Positions 8,181-15,805 of a stretch of 23,991 nt of DNA are shown in pieces. Within the stretch, counting starts at the first letter, position 1. Each line of letters starts with the position of its first letter. Location: positions 1 through 23,991 of the forward strand of contig JAATEU010000472.1 of NCBI GenBank assembly GCA_015655565.1, read 5' to 3'. The notes under the pieces are model-generated. The model had not been told where the DNA came from and made no database searches. It worked only from the letters and a program-made list of their open reading frames with translations. This DNA is from Clostridiales bacterium (GTDB lineage Bacteria; Bacillota; Clostridia; Lachnospirales; Lachnospiraceae). A program made the position numbers and the translations under genes.

Positions 8181-9197
8181 TTATCTTTTTAAGGAACTGT
8201 CCAAATGTATCGTAGCTGGAATAATATGTTCCCGGCGAATCTGTAAAGGATGATCGAAGTGTTCTAATAGCATTTGCATTGCTGTTTGGCCTAGTAGTTT
8301 AGAATTACGTTCGAGATAACTATAGGGAATCTGCATAATGTCCATACATTCACTGTAGTCAAAACCGATACAATGGATATCACGACCAGGCTGTAATCCT
8401 TTGCCTATAATTGCTTTGTAAAAACCGTTAGCAATTATAGAATTACCAAGAAAAATAGCATCTGGAAGATGACCGGACTCAATCATATGATTAGTATGCA
8501 AATAAACATCATCAATAGTTACGGGAAATTTTTCTAAATACATAAAGTTATCACATATATCAAAATTACTTTCTGCCATTGCTTGTCGAAAGCCATTCAA
8601 ACGATCTTGACCAAGCTGCAGTATCATATCGCTGATAAAAGCTCCAATTCTAGTATTTCCATTTTCAATTAATGCCTTAGTTGCTATATAGCCACCATTT
8701 AAATTATCAGAATATACACTATCCCATAAAGAATTATTGAATGCGCGGTCTATTAAAACAACAGGAGCATCAATATTTACCAGAGCCTGTTTAATAGCAT
8801 TAGAGTCTTTAGAAACGCAGTAATTTGCTGATGAAGTGATTAAGACACCTCGAACACGTTGTTCGCGTAGCGTATATAATGCTCTTAACTCTCTCTCGGG
8901 GTTATTATCTGTGCAGCATAATATCATAGTGTAATCCGTATTTGATAAAACATCATTAATTCCCTGTGTGATTTTCCCGAAAAAAGAGTTATCAACATCT
9001 GGAAGTACAACTCCTATTACGTTGGAGCCTTGTCTGGATAAGCCGCGGGCCATTGCAGACGGAGAGTAATTGTTTTCTCGAACAATACGTAAAACAAGCT
9101 CCCGAGTTTTGTTATCTACATTACCAGCATTATTTAATACACGTGAAACTGTGGATTTAGAAACACCTGCTTTTTGTGCAATATCTTGTATTGTCAT
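8181..9197 (-). CDS. LacI-family transcriptional regulator of the divergent sugar operon
   Basis: A 338-residue protein of standard LacI/GalR length. The N-terminus is the classical helix-turn-helix (MTIQDIAQKAGVSKSTVSRVLNN, residues 1-23 as separate motif parts TIQDIAQKAGVS and KSTVSRVLNN), followed by the minor-groove hinge helix YSPSAMARGLSR (about 45-56) and a periplasmic-binding-protein-like sensor domain with VIGVVLPDVDNSFFG (about 60-74). It is divergent from the ABC-transporter operon, 675 bases away, so it probably represses that operon and responds to the imported sugar or a phosphorylated intermediate. A GGGAG ribosome site lies 6 bases before the ATG, inside an operator-like palindrome at 9196-9209, suggesting autoregulation. 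CcpA itself is unlikely because this gene sits beside a specific catabolic operon. Confidence 0.92.
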   Translation of the reverse strand: MTIQDIAQKAGVSKSTVSRVLNNAGNVDNKTRELVLRIVRENNYSPSAMARGLSRQGSNVIGVVLPDVDNSFFGKITQGINDVLSNTDYTMILCCTDNNPERELRALYTLREQRVRGVLITSSANYCVSKDSNAIKQALVNIDAPVVLIDRAFNNSLWDSVYSDNLNGGYIATKALIENGNTRIGAFISDMILQLGQDRLNGFRQAMAESNFDICDNFMYLEKFPVTIDDVYLHTNHMIESGHLPDAIFLGNSIIANGFYKAIIGKGLQPGRDIHCIGFDYSECMDIMQIPYSYLERNSKLLGQTAMQMLLEHFDHPLQIRREHIIPATIHLDSSLKR

Positions 9198-9209
9198 AAA
9201 CCGCTCCCA
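9196..9209 (-). promoter_or_regulatory. Putative LacI-family operator at the regulator's own start
   Basis: Minus-strand TGGGAGCGGTTTAT covers the Shine-Dalgarno and touches the ATG of the regulator gene. It shares the core TGGGARCGKTT with two further sites in the same gap (9558-9571 and 9823-9836) and has the CG-centred form of LacI-family operators. Confidence 0.5.
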
Positions 9210-9244
9210 TACCTTCTGAAATAGAATAATAACTATATAATTGT

Positions 9245-9273
9245 ATTGTAACGATAAAATGGATAGTTGTAAA
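9245..9273 (-). promoter_or_regulatory. Promoter of the LacI-family regulator
   Basis: On the minus strand, TTTACA (complement of 9268-9273), 17-base spacer, TACAAT (complement of 9245-9250). Each hexamer matches the consensus at five of six positions. It reads toward the ATG at 9197. Confidence 0.55.
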
Positions 9274-9786
9274 GTGGTATCGTAAGAGAATCATTTTTGC
9301 TGTAAGATTTTTCACCTTATTTTAACGTGATTTTCTGATTTCTTTTCTGATATCCCGAATCTTTATTAAACTTTTTGCATTCTATAAATATCAGGCTATC
9401 GCCAGGGCTGGAATAACAACAGTAAGGTACTTTGCAGTTTCCGAAAGTTAAAAAATGATGACCACAGGAGAAATCTATCCGTTTAAAGGTATAAAATACA
9501 TCATTGCACTAATTGAAACATCACAATGCGGGTTTTGGTGTTTGTGATTAGTATTCAAGAAAACGCTCCCATTTAAAATGTGATAACAGTGAGTTATCTG
9601 TAGTAAAAAGAGCAAAAATAGTGGGAGATGAATGACTGTGAATATCAAAAAATTGATCTAAATTATGCTATAAATAAATTGTGTTGCTAGATAAAAATAA
9701 TTAAAATAGATATTAATATATAAAAAACAAGAAAATAAACATACAAAATAAACAAAAAATCTATTTTTATTTGTGATAATATATTA
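9274..9786. other. Long regulatory gap between regulator and transporter operon
   Basis: AT-rich non-coding DNA. Its only recognisable element is the operator-like AGAAAACGCTCCCA at 9558-9571 (minus strand TGGGAGCGTTTTCT). A 20-codon ORF at 9628-9690 has a GGGAG directly against its ATG and is probably chance. The distance is unusually long for a divergent regulator/operon pair and could allow looping between operators. Confidence 0.4.
9558..9571 (-). promoter_or_regulatory. Putative distal LacI-family operator
   Basis: Minus-strand TGGGAGCGTTTTCT, the second copy of the TGGGARCGKTT motif, about 265 bases upstream of the promoter-proximal copy and about 350 bases from the copy at the regulator start. 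Confidence 0.45.
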
Positions 9787-9815
9787 TTGACGTCATATGG
9801 ATAAATGTTTATAAT
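9787..9815 (+). promoter_or_regulatory. Main promoter of the sugar operon
   Basis: TTGACG at 9787-9792, 17-base spacer, perfect TATAAT at 9810-9815. The predicted start point falls at the beginning of the operator palindrome at 9823. Confidence 0.75.
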
Positions 9816-9822
9816 GACATTA

Positions 9823-9836
9823 TGGGAACGGTTCCA
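9823..9836 (+). promoter_or_regulatory. Operator palindrome at the operon start point
   Basis: TGGGAACGGTTCCA, a CG-centred near-palindrome of the LacI/CcpA type placed from about +1. Binding here would block initiation or early elongation. It fits the neighbouring LacI-type regulator because related copies occur at that gene. It also partly fits a catabolite-responsive element (TG..A.CG.T..CA), so dual control by CcpA is possible. Confidence 0.65.
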
Positions 9837-9872
9837 TGAAACATATTATTTTATATCAAAAAGGAGGAAAAA

Positions 9873-11252
9873 ATGATGAAAAAATTTTTGGCGGCATTGC
9901 TTTCAGCAACACTGGCAGCAAGCATGTTGGTGGGATGTGGCAATGGCAATACTACAAACGAATCTGACACTTCAGGAACTGCTGAGGTGAAAGGTGCAGA
10001 TGGGGCTAATAACGCTGAAACCGCAGAATTGACGGAAACAAATAATACTTCAACGGACGCGTTGGAGTTTACGGTGTGGTGCTGGGATGCTAATGTAGAA
10101 GCGGTAGCAAAAGCTGCAGAGATGTATAATGATGCTACAGGATCAAATATTGTGCTTGATGTTGTAACTATTGCAAATGAAGATTCCAGAAATAAACTTG
10201 TTACAATAGGGGAATCCGGAAGTTATGATTCTTTGCCGGATATTTGTCTTATGGAAGATACGGCCATATCACAATTTGTAACTACTTATCCGGATATGTT
10301 TGCTGATCTTACAGATTATAACATAGATTGGAACCAACTAGTTGCATCAAAGAAAGCGACTTATACAGTTGATGAGGGGTATTATGCAATCCCTATGGAT
10401 GGTGGAGCATCTGTTGCAATGTATAGAACTGACTATTTAAAGGCGGCCGGTTATACGGTAGATGAATTGACTGATATTACGTGGGATGAATTCATAGAGA
10501 TTGGTTCAAAAGTTTATGATTCAACCGGTCATTATCTGTTGGTTGACGACGCAACAATTATGTTTACCGCAAGGCAAATCTATGCATCCAGTGGTGGTCA
10601 ATTATTTGATGAATCCGGAAATGCTACCTTTACTAATGATAAGATGGCATTGACATTAGAAATAATTAAAAAATTGGTTGATAATAATTGTCTCTATATT
10701 GCAGGTTCGTGGGATGAATATATTGCATGTTTAAATGATGGGACAGCAGCTGGAGTAGTTAACGGAATGTGGATTAATGGAAATATATCACAAGCTGAGG
10801 CTCAGAAAGGTTTGTGGGGAGTGACTAATATGCCGGCGTTAGATATAGAAGGTGCAGCTCATTATGCCAATTCCGGCGGTGCCAGCTGGGTTGTTTCAAG
10901 CAAATGTGAAGATGTGGAAGCAGCAGTGAAATTCCTTTCATATGAACTCTGTGGAGATGGAGCGCAAACATACTGGGAATATTTAGCGGATTACGCTGGA
11001 TACGTAACTACTTACTTACCAGTTTTAAATAGCGGATTCTATGAGAATTTAGACAATGAATACTATGGTCCTGAATTTTTCGGTAATGTTGCGTCTTGCG
11101 TAGATGGAGCGCCTGCCTTTAATGCAAGTCCATATTATATGAATGCACTTGATGCACTTATTCTTGCAGCAAATAATGTAGTGTCAGGTGGGGATATAAC
11201 AGCTGAAATGGAAAATGGGCAAGACACTTTGGAATTTGTAATGAGTGAATAA
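9873..11252 (+). CDS. ABC transporter sugar-binding lipoprotein (family 1 solute-binding protein)
   Basis: A 459-residue protein. It starts with MMKK, a hydrophobic signal segment and lipobox LVGC with the acylated Cys at residue 22, then a Thr/Asn/Glu-rich linker to about residue 62. The mature domain begins LEFTVWCWD and carries typical family 1 features such as YYAIPMDGGASVAMYRTDYL (residues about 169-188, in two parts) and GMWINGN. It would be tethered outside the membrane and deliver a sugar or sugar acid to the two downstream permeases. An AAAGGAGG ribosome site precedes the ATG. First gene of the operon, after the operator. The ligand cannot be read from sequence; the downstream enzymes suggest an L-pentulose, L-lyxose or keto-L-gulonate-like compound (inference). 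Confidence 0.92.
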   Translation: MMKKFLAALLSATLAASMLVGCGNGNTTNESDTSGTAEVKGADGANNAETAELTETNNTSTDALEFTVWCWDANVEAVAKAAEMYNDATGSNIVLDVVTIANEDSRNKLVTIGESGSYDSLPDICLMEDTAISQFVTTYPDMFADLTDYNIDWNQLVASKKATYTVDEGYYAIPMDGGASVAMYRTDYLKAAGYTVDELTDITWDEFIEIGSKVYDSTGHYLLVDDATIMFTARQIYASSGGQLFDESGNATFTNDKMALTLEIIKKLVDNNCLYIAGSWDEYIACLNDGTAAGVVNGMWINGNISQAEAQKGLWGVTNMPALDIEGAAHYANSGGASWVVSSKCEDVEAAVKFLSYELCGDGAQTYWEYLADYAGYVTTYLPVLNSGFYENLDNEYYGPEFFGNVASCVDGAPAFNASPYYMNALDALILAANNVVSGGDITAEMENGQDTLEFVMSE

Positions 11253-11282
11253 TCTGTTTTATAAAAGTAGAGAATAATTGGA

Positions 11283-11320
11283 GTAAGGCGAATTATATTG
11301 CTCAATATAATTCGCCTTAC
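11283..11320 (+). other. Perfect 18-bp inverted repeat between binding protein and permease genes
   Basis: The arm GTAAGGCGAATTATATTG at 11283-11300 is followed by CT and its exact reverse complement at 11303-11320. No T-run follows, so it is not a standard terminator. In binding-protein operons such intercistronic stems protect the upstream mRNA from 3' decay and keep the lipoprotein in excess over permeases. A start codon proposed inside this hairpin (TTG at 11298) is therefore unlikely for the next gene. Confidence 0.85.
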
Positions 11321-11351
11321 ATATGAAACATTGTTGCTAAAGGAGGATGTT

Positions 11352-12251
11352 TTGAATTTGCCAAAAAAAAGAAAAAGACTGTTACTTAGTCAAAAGCAGA
11401 ATCTTATAGGATGGATGTTTTTAATGCCGGCAGTTGTTTTAATCATTGTCTTTATGTTTTATCCAATTGTACAAGCGCTAATCACTTCTATTCAGAGCGG
11501 TTCAGGCGTTAAGATCAAATGGGTAGGTATGAAAAATTATCAGCGAATGTTTGAAGATAAAAAATTGTGGACTGCAGTTAAAAATACTTTGATTTATGCG
11601 GTATGGCAAGTTCCTATAATGCTTGGTTTGGCTTTGGTGCTTGCTGCAATTCTCAACAATAAAAAAATAAAATTCAAAGCGGTATTTAGGACGCTGTTAT
11701 TCCTACCTTGTACAATGTCCCTGGTTGCTTATGCAATTATTTTTAAGTTGATGTTTGCAACGAACGGTATTGTAAATGACTTGTTAATAAAAAGTGGAAT
11801 TTTGGGGAAGGGATTTAATTTTCTGGGTGATGCCTGGGGAGCAAAATTTGTATTGATTCTTTCGCTGATTTGGCGTTGGACTGGATATAATATGATCTTT
11901 TATGTCACGGGATTGACAAATATTGACTATGCATTATTTGAAGCAGCCCAAATTGATGGAGCATCTTCTGGACAATGTTTCAGACATATTACGATCCCTA
12001 TGCTGAAACCGGTTATTTTGCTGACAGTTATTATGGCGACAAATGGTAATCTTCAATTATTTGATGAAACTTTTAACCTGACGGCAGGAGGACCTGGTAA
12101 TGCGACTATATCTATTTCACAGTATATATATGAAGTGGCATTTAAATCGGTGCCGAATTTTGGTTATTCCTGTGCCATTGGTTTTTCCTTGATGATTGTT
12201 ATAGCAATGCTAGTGCTTGTTCAGATGAAGGCGGGTGATACAAGTGATTAA
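11352..12251 (+). CDS. ABC sugar transporter permease, MalF/UgpA type
   Basis: About 299 residues with six hydrophobic membrane segments, the first being IGWMFLMPAVVLIIVFMFYP. The conserved cytoplasmic loop that contacts the ATPase is visible as FEAAQIDGASSGQCFRHITIP. I chose the TTG at 11352 because AAGGAGG lies 5 bases upstream and the product then begins MNLPKKRKR, normal for this family. A longer frame starting at a TTG at 11298 would begin inside a perfect hairpin. The adjacent ATG at 11347 is out of frame and stops at once. The stop overlaps the next permease start by 8 bases, indicating coupling. Confidence 0.9.
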   Translation: MNLPKKRKRLLLSQKQNLIGWMFLMPAVVLIIVFMFYPIVQALITSIQSGSGVKIKWVGMKNYQRMFEDKKLWTAVKNTLIYAVWQVPIMLGLALVLAAILNNKKIKFKAVFRTLLFLPCTMSLVAYAIIFKLMFATNGIVNDLLIKSGILGKGFNFLGDAWGAKFVLILSLIWRWTGYNMIFYVTGLTNIDYALFEAAQIDGASSGQCFRHITIPMLKPVILLTVIMATNGNLQLFDETFNLTAGGPGNATISISQYIYEVAFKSVPNFGYSCAIGFSLMIVIAMLVLVQMKAGDTSD

Positions 12252-13056
12252 AAAGATGCAAACATTTTTAACTTATACATTATTAGTAATACTGTCATTT
12301 ATTTCAGTATTTCCCATTCTCTGGATGTTGGTTTCCGCAACTAATACCAGTGCAGACATTTTAGCTGGAAGACTTTTGCCGGGAACAGCAATTCTTGATA
12401 ATTTACAGAAAATTCTAAAAATGTATAATTTGGGAGGAGCTATATTTAATTCATTTAGAAATGCTGCCGGTCTGACGATTTTAGCTTTGATTATTTGTTC
12501 AATGGCAGGCTATGGTTTTGAAATATATCGGGATAGAGCAAAAGATACGATAATGCGTTTTGTCTTGCTGGGAATGATGGTACCAACTATCTCTATTGTT
12601 ATTCCACTTTATAAAATGTTTGCTTCTGCGGAGATGCTCAATACAATGTGGGCATGTATACTGCCAACTATCTCAACCCCATTTCTGATTTTTTTATTCA
12701 GACAGAATACAAGAGCAATGCCACGTGAGATTATACAGGCAGCACGAATAGACGGGTTGAATGAGATACAAATTTATTTAAAAATGTATATGCCTATTAT
12801 GAGACCCACTTATGCAACAGCAATGACAATAACGTTCATGAATGCATGGAATGCTTATTTGTGGCCGATGATTGTTTTGCTTGATGATGATAAGATGACA
12901 ATGCCTGTATTATTATCTTATTTGATGACTGGTTATAAGATGGATTATGGAGCAATTCTTCTGTGCGTGTCTTATTGTACTTTGCCGACAATAATTATTT
13001 TTCTGTCTTTACAGAAATTCTTTGTGAATGGAATTGCAGGTTCTGTTAAGGGTTAG
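12244..13056 (+). CDS. ABC sugar transporter permease, MalG/UgpE type
   Basis: About 270 residues with six membrane segments; the first is FLTYTLLVILSFISVFPILW. The EAA loop is EIIQAARIDGLNEIQIYLKMYMP near residues 165-187 (read as EIIQAARIDG then NEIQIYLKMYMP). The start is GTG at 12244, with AAGGCGGG 8 bases upstream; an in-frame GTG at 12235 is an alternative. It overlaps the previous permease gene. No ATPase gene is present in the operon, so a shared MsmX/MsmK-type ATPase encoded elsewhere is expected, as is common for Firmicute sugar importers of this class. Confidence 0.9.
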   Translation: MIKKMQTFLTYTLLVILSFISVFPILWMLVSATNTSADILAGRLLPGTAILDNLQKILKMYNLGGAIFNSFRNAAGLTILALIICSMAGYGFEIYRDRAKDTIMRFVLLGMMVPTISIVIPLYKMFASAEMLNTMWACILPTISTPFLIFLFRQNTRAMPREIIQAARIDGLNEIQIYLKMYMPIMRPTYATAMTITFMNAWNAYLWPMIVLLDDDKMTMPVLLSYLMTGYKMDYGAILLCVSYCTLPTIIIFLSLQKFFVNGIAGSVKG

Positions 13057-13217
13057 AATTGATTTTATATGCAATACAATGCGACAGGAGATGATAATTT
13101 ATGATACTTTGTCAAAAATTATATTTATAGTAGGAAACCAAAGCATAAGCTAGATTAAGTTATATTTATTACAGTGAGCAAGTGTTTTAAATTGTTTTTT
13201 ATAAAGACATATGAAGT

Positions 13218-13234
13218 ATAGTCATAGTGACTAT
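13218..13234 (+). repeat. Small perfect inverted repeat upstream of the isomerase gene
   Basis: ATAGTCA TAG TGACTAT: 7-bp arms with a 3-base centre, 14 bases before the AGGAGG ribosome site of the next gene. It may be a weak mRNA hairpin or a protein site. The 13057-13262 gap otherwise contains only short ORFs without ribosome sites. Confidence 0.4.
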
Positions 13235-13262
13235 GTAAATATATTACCAGGAGGATAATAAA

Positions 13263-14117
13263 TTGAAAAATATATCGTGGAGTCAAGTAGCATACACAAA
13301 TTTTCCGTATTATAAGTATTCTTTAAAATATACACTGGATTCATTAGAACGGATAGGAGCACGTGATATTGAGTTTTATGGAGCGTATCCGCATTTTTAT
13401 TTGGGAGATGTGACACCTTCCGATATTAAAGCTGTTTCTAAAATGTTGCGTAATCATAATTTACAGGTTATCAATTTATGCCCTGAGAATTGTACTTATC
13501 CGGTTAATGCATCATCAGCTAATTTTCATGCAAGAAATAGATCCATTGAGCACTATGTAAGAGCACTGGAAGCGGCTAATGAATTTGAAAGTCCTTATTG
13601 TCTCTTTTTCCCTGGTTGGGCACACTTTGATGAAGAACAGGAAGATGCATGGAAGAGAGGGATAGAAACTATGGTATATCTTGCTGGCATAGCAGAAGCT
13701 TATGGTATTCAATTATTATTGGAATCAGCACCAAGGACTTCTTCTATTGTTACTTCAGCAGATAAACAGTTACAGATGATAAAAGAAGTCGGCTCTCCTG
13801 CTATTAATGGAATGATTGATTTAACCTGCCTTCACAATATAGGTGAAACTGTTGAGAAAGTAATTGATAAATTGGGCATTGAGCATATATGTCATGTACA
13901 TTTTCACAATTGTGTAGAGTTAAGTCCGGGTCGTTTTGAACATAGGATACCGATAGATGGTATTCTGGATATCAAACATATTGTAAATGTATTGGACGAA
14001 GCTGGTTATCGAGGACATTTTGGTTGTGAAGTATTTTCTCCTTATGAAAGTGAACCCGAAAAAGCTATGTTGGCATATAAAAAGTGGTTTGAATCTGTTG
14101 GTTTGATTCGGGACTAA
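13263..14117 (+). CDS. Sugar (phosphate) isomerase/epimerase, xylose-isomerase-like TIM barrel
   Basis: A 284-residue protein starting with TTG, supported by AGGAGG 8 bases upstream. The AP-endonuclease-2/xylose-isomerase-like fold shows its four metal-site positions: E154 in LLLESAPR, D186 in GMIDLTCLH, H213 in CHVHFHN and E256 in FGCEVFS. Such enzymes use Mn2+ or similar to isomerise or C3-epimerise keto sugars and their phosphates. It lies directly before the kinase, so it may convert the imported sugar into the ketose that the kinase accepts (inference). It is not a close UlaE paralogue; the clear UlaE is at 16774. The specific substrate cannot be named. Confidence 0.8.
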   Translation: MKNISWSQVAYTNFPYYKYSLKYTLDSLERIGARDIEFYGAYPHFYLGDVTPSDIKAVSKMLRNHNLQVINLCPENCTYPVNASSANFHARNRSIEHYVRALEAANEFESPYCLFFPGWAHFDEEQEDAWKRGIETMVYLAGIAEAYGIQLLLESAPRTSSIVTSADKQLQMIKEVGSPAINGMIDLTCLHNIGETVEKVIDKLGIEHICHVHFHNCVELSPGRFEHRIPIDGILDIKHIVNVLDEAGYRGHFGCEVFSPYESEPEKAMLAYKKWFESVGLIRD

Positions 14118-14153
14118 ATGAAGAAGTGGAGTTGAAAAGGAGTTTAATAAGAT

Positions 14154-15665
14154 ATGGGAAGATATATCATTGGAGTAGATAATGGAGGAACATTTATAAA
14201 AGCAGCGCTGTTTGATGAAAATGGGAACCAGGCTGCTATCGAGAAAGAACCAAGTGTGGCAATGGTATCCAAAGCTGGTTGGGTAGAATTGAATCAAGAA
14301 AGACTTTGGGAAGCAAACTGTAAGTGTATATCAAGATTGATTCATAATAGTGAAGTGGAGCCAAATGAAATTCAATGTATAGGGATTGCCGGTCAGGGTA
14401 AAGGACTATATCTTGTTGGAAATAATGGGGAAGTGATAAGAAATGCAATAACATCTGCAGATAGTCGTTCATGGGAATATGTAGAAAAATGGAAACAGGA
14501 TGGTACAGCCGAAAAAGTGTTTGAGTATACATATCAAGGGTTATATACTTCACATCCAGTATCAATCTTAGCCTGGTTAAAGGATAATGAATTTGATAAT
14601 TATAATAAAATACAATGGGTATTCTCTATGAAGGATTTTTTAATATTCCGAATGACAGGGAAGCCGGTTGCTGATTACTGTAATCAATCAGGTGGAAGTT
14701 TTATGAATTTAAATACGGGAAAGTATGCGCCGGAAATCTTAGAGATGTTAGGAATACCTGAAATAGCCGACAAGCTTCCACCATTAATGCATTCGACCGA
14801 AGTTTGTGGAGGCGTTACAAAAGAAGCATCTTTGAAACTTGGATGTACAGAGGGCACTAAAGTTATTGTCGGAATGTTTGATGTAGATGCGAGTGCAACG
14901 GCAATGGGAATAGTTACTGAGTCGGAATTGTGTATGATTACAGGTACTTGTAGCGTTAATGCTTATATTGCTAAAGAACCGGTACGAAATCACTCTGTTT
15001 TAATGAACTCATACTACTGTAGTCCAGGCTATTATTTTATTGAAGAAGGTTCAAATACATCTGCAGGTGTTCTTGAATGGGTGATTGATATTCTCTATCA
15101 CTTAGATAATCAACAGATGCAGCAAAAAGGACAGAGTATCTATGAGGTTATAGATAAAGTTGTAGAGAAAAAATCTCCGAATGAGAGTGACGTGTTGTTT
15201 CTTCCTTTTCTGTACGGTTCAGCAAATAATAGTAAAAGCAAAGGCGTTTGGTTAGGCATGTCTCCCGTTGATACAAGAGAAGATATGTTGCGGGCAGTAT
15301 ATGAAGGAGTTGTTTTTTCGCATAAATGGCATATAGACAGGTTGCTTAAGAATAGACCTGTTCCCAAAGCTATACGTATGGCGGGCGGAGCGACCAATTC
15401 CAATGTTTGGATTCAGATGTTTGCGGATGTGTTGCAAATACCGGTTGAAATTGTAGAGGGGCAGGAGCTTGGAGTAAAAGGTGCTGCAATGGCGGCAGGA
15501 ATAGGTAGTGGAATATATAATGATTTTGTTGATGCAGCTAATAAAGGCTCGATAATCAGAAAAACTGTTCATCCTGATAAAGAATTTTTTGATAATTATA
15601 ATAAAAAATATGAAAGATATCTTGCCGCAATTAAGAACTTGGATAATATGTGGGGGTTATATTAA
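14154..15665 (+). CDS. lyxK: FGGY-family carbohydrate kinase, LyxK type (L-xylulose / 3-keto-L-gulonate kinase)
   Basis: A 503-residue FGGY kinase. The N-terminal phosphate motif is DNGGTFIKA (D9-A17), and the catalytic-base motif GMFDVDASA contains D243. Segments strongly resemble E. coli LyxK: GIAGQGKGLYL, a YTSHPVSILAWLK block, FLPFLYGSAN, and YEGVVFSHKWH. LyxK phosphorylates L-xylulose and 3-keto-L-gulonate at O5/O6. Its neighbours (a decarboxylase-family enzyme, a UlaF remnant and UlaE) are exactly the partners expected for that chemistry. The ribosome site AAAAGGAG lies 11 bases before the ATG, and the gap from the isomerase gene is 36 bases, so the two are co-transcribed. Other FGGY specificities remain possible. 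Confidence 0.82.
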   Translation: MGRYIIGVDNGGTFIKAALFDENGNQAAIEKEPSVAMVSKAGWVELNQERLWEANCKCISRLIHNSEVEPNEIQCIGIAGQGKGLYLVGNNGEVIRNAITSADSRSWEYVEKWKQDGTAEKVFEYTYQGLYTSHPVSILAWLKDNEFDNYNKIQWVFSMKDFLIFRMTGKPVADYCNQSGGSFMNLNTGKYAPEILEMLGIPEIADKLPPLMHSTEVCGGVTKEASLKLGCTEGTKVIVGMFDVDASATAMGIVTESELCMITGTCSVNAYIAKEPVRNHSVLMNSYYCSPGYYFIEEGSNTSAGVLEWVIDILYHLDNQQMQQKGQSIYEVIDKVVEKKSPNESDVLFLPFLYGSANNSKSKGVWLGMSPVDTREDMLRAVYEGVVFSHKWHIDRLLKNRPVPKAIRMAGGATNSNVWIQMFADVLQIPVEIVEGQELGVKGAAMAAGIGSGIYNDFVDAANKGSIIRKTVHPDKEFFDNYNKKYERYLAAIKNLDNMWGLY

Positions 15666-15738
15666 AATGCGCACAAAACAAGTAAAATGCACTTGTTTTG
15701 GCGCCACCTGGCCTCGCATTTTCATGAAAAGCGTATAA
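15664..15738 (+). repeat. Nested palindromic element overlapping a 23-codon ORF
   Basis: Outer arms AAAATGCG (15664-15671) and CGCATTTT (15715-15722) enclose a perfect 10-bp inner stem, CAAAACAAGT (15674-15683) with ACTTGTTTTG (15691-15700) around a 7-base loop. There is no T-run, so it is not an obvious terminator. An ATG at 15667 opens a 23-codon ORF (MRTKQVKCTCFGATWPRIF...) ending at 15738, spanning the whole element. It is either a structured intercistronic RNA or processing site, a small dispersed repeat, or, less likely, a micro-ORF. A GGGGG 10 bases upstream is a poor ribosome site. Confidence 0.55.
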
Positions 15739-15805
15739 AATAGATTGCAAAAGACAGTGGCTGAATAGTTACAAAAAATATATTTTATAAAAGAAAGGAA
15801 AAGAT

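Noticed and set aside
9628..9690. 20-codon ORF upstream of the sugar operon promoter
   Set aside because: The GGGAG touches the ATG with no spacing, it precedes the mapped promoter, and it has no recognisable sequence.
11298..11351. N-terminal extension of the first permease starting at TTG 11298
   Set aside because: It begins inside a perfect 18-bp hairpin with no ribosome site, while AAGGAGG stands directly before TTG 11352 and gives a family-like N-terminus.
13079..13153. 24-codon ORF between the second permease and the isomerase
   Set aside because: No ribosome site, and the composition looks non-coding.
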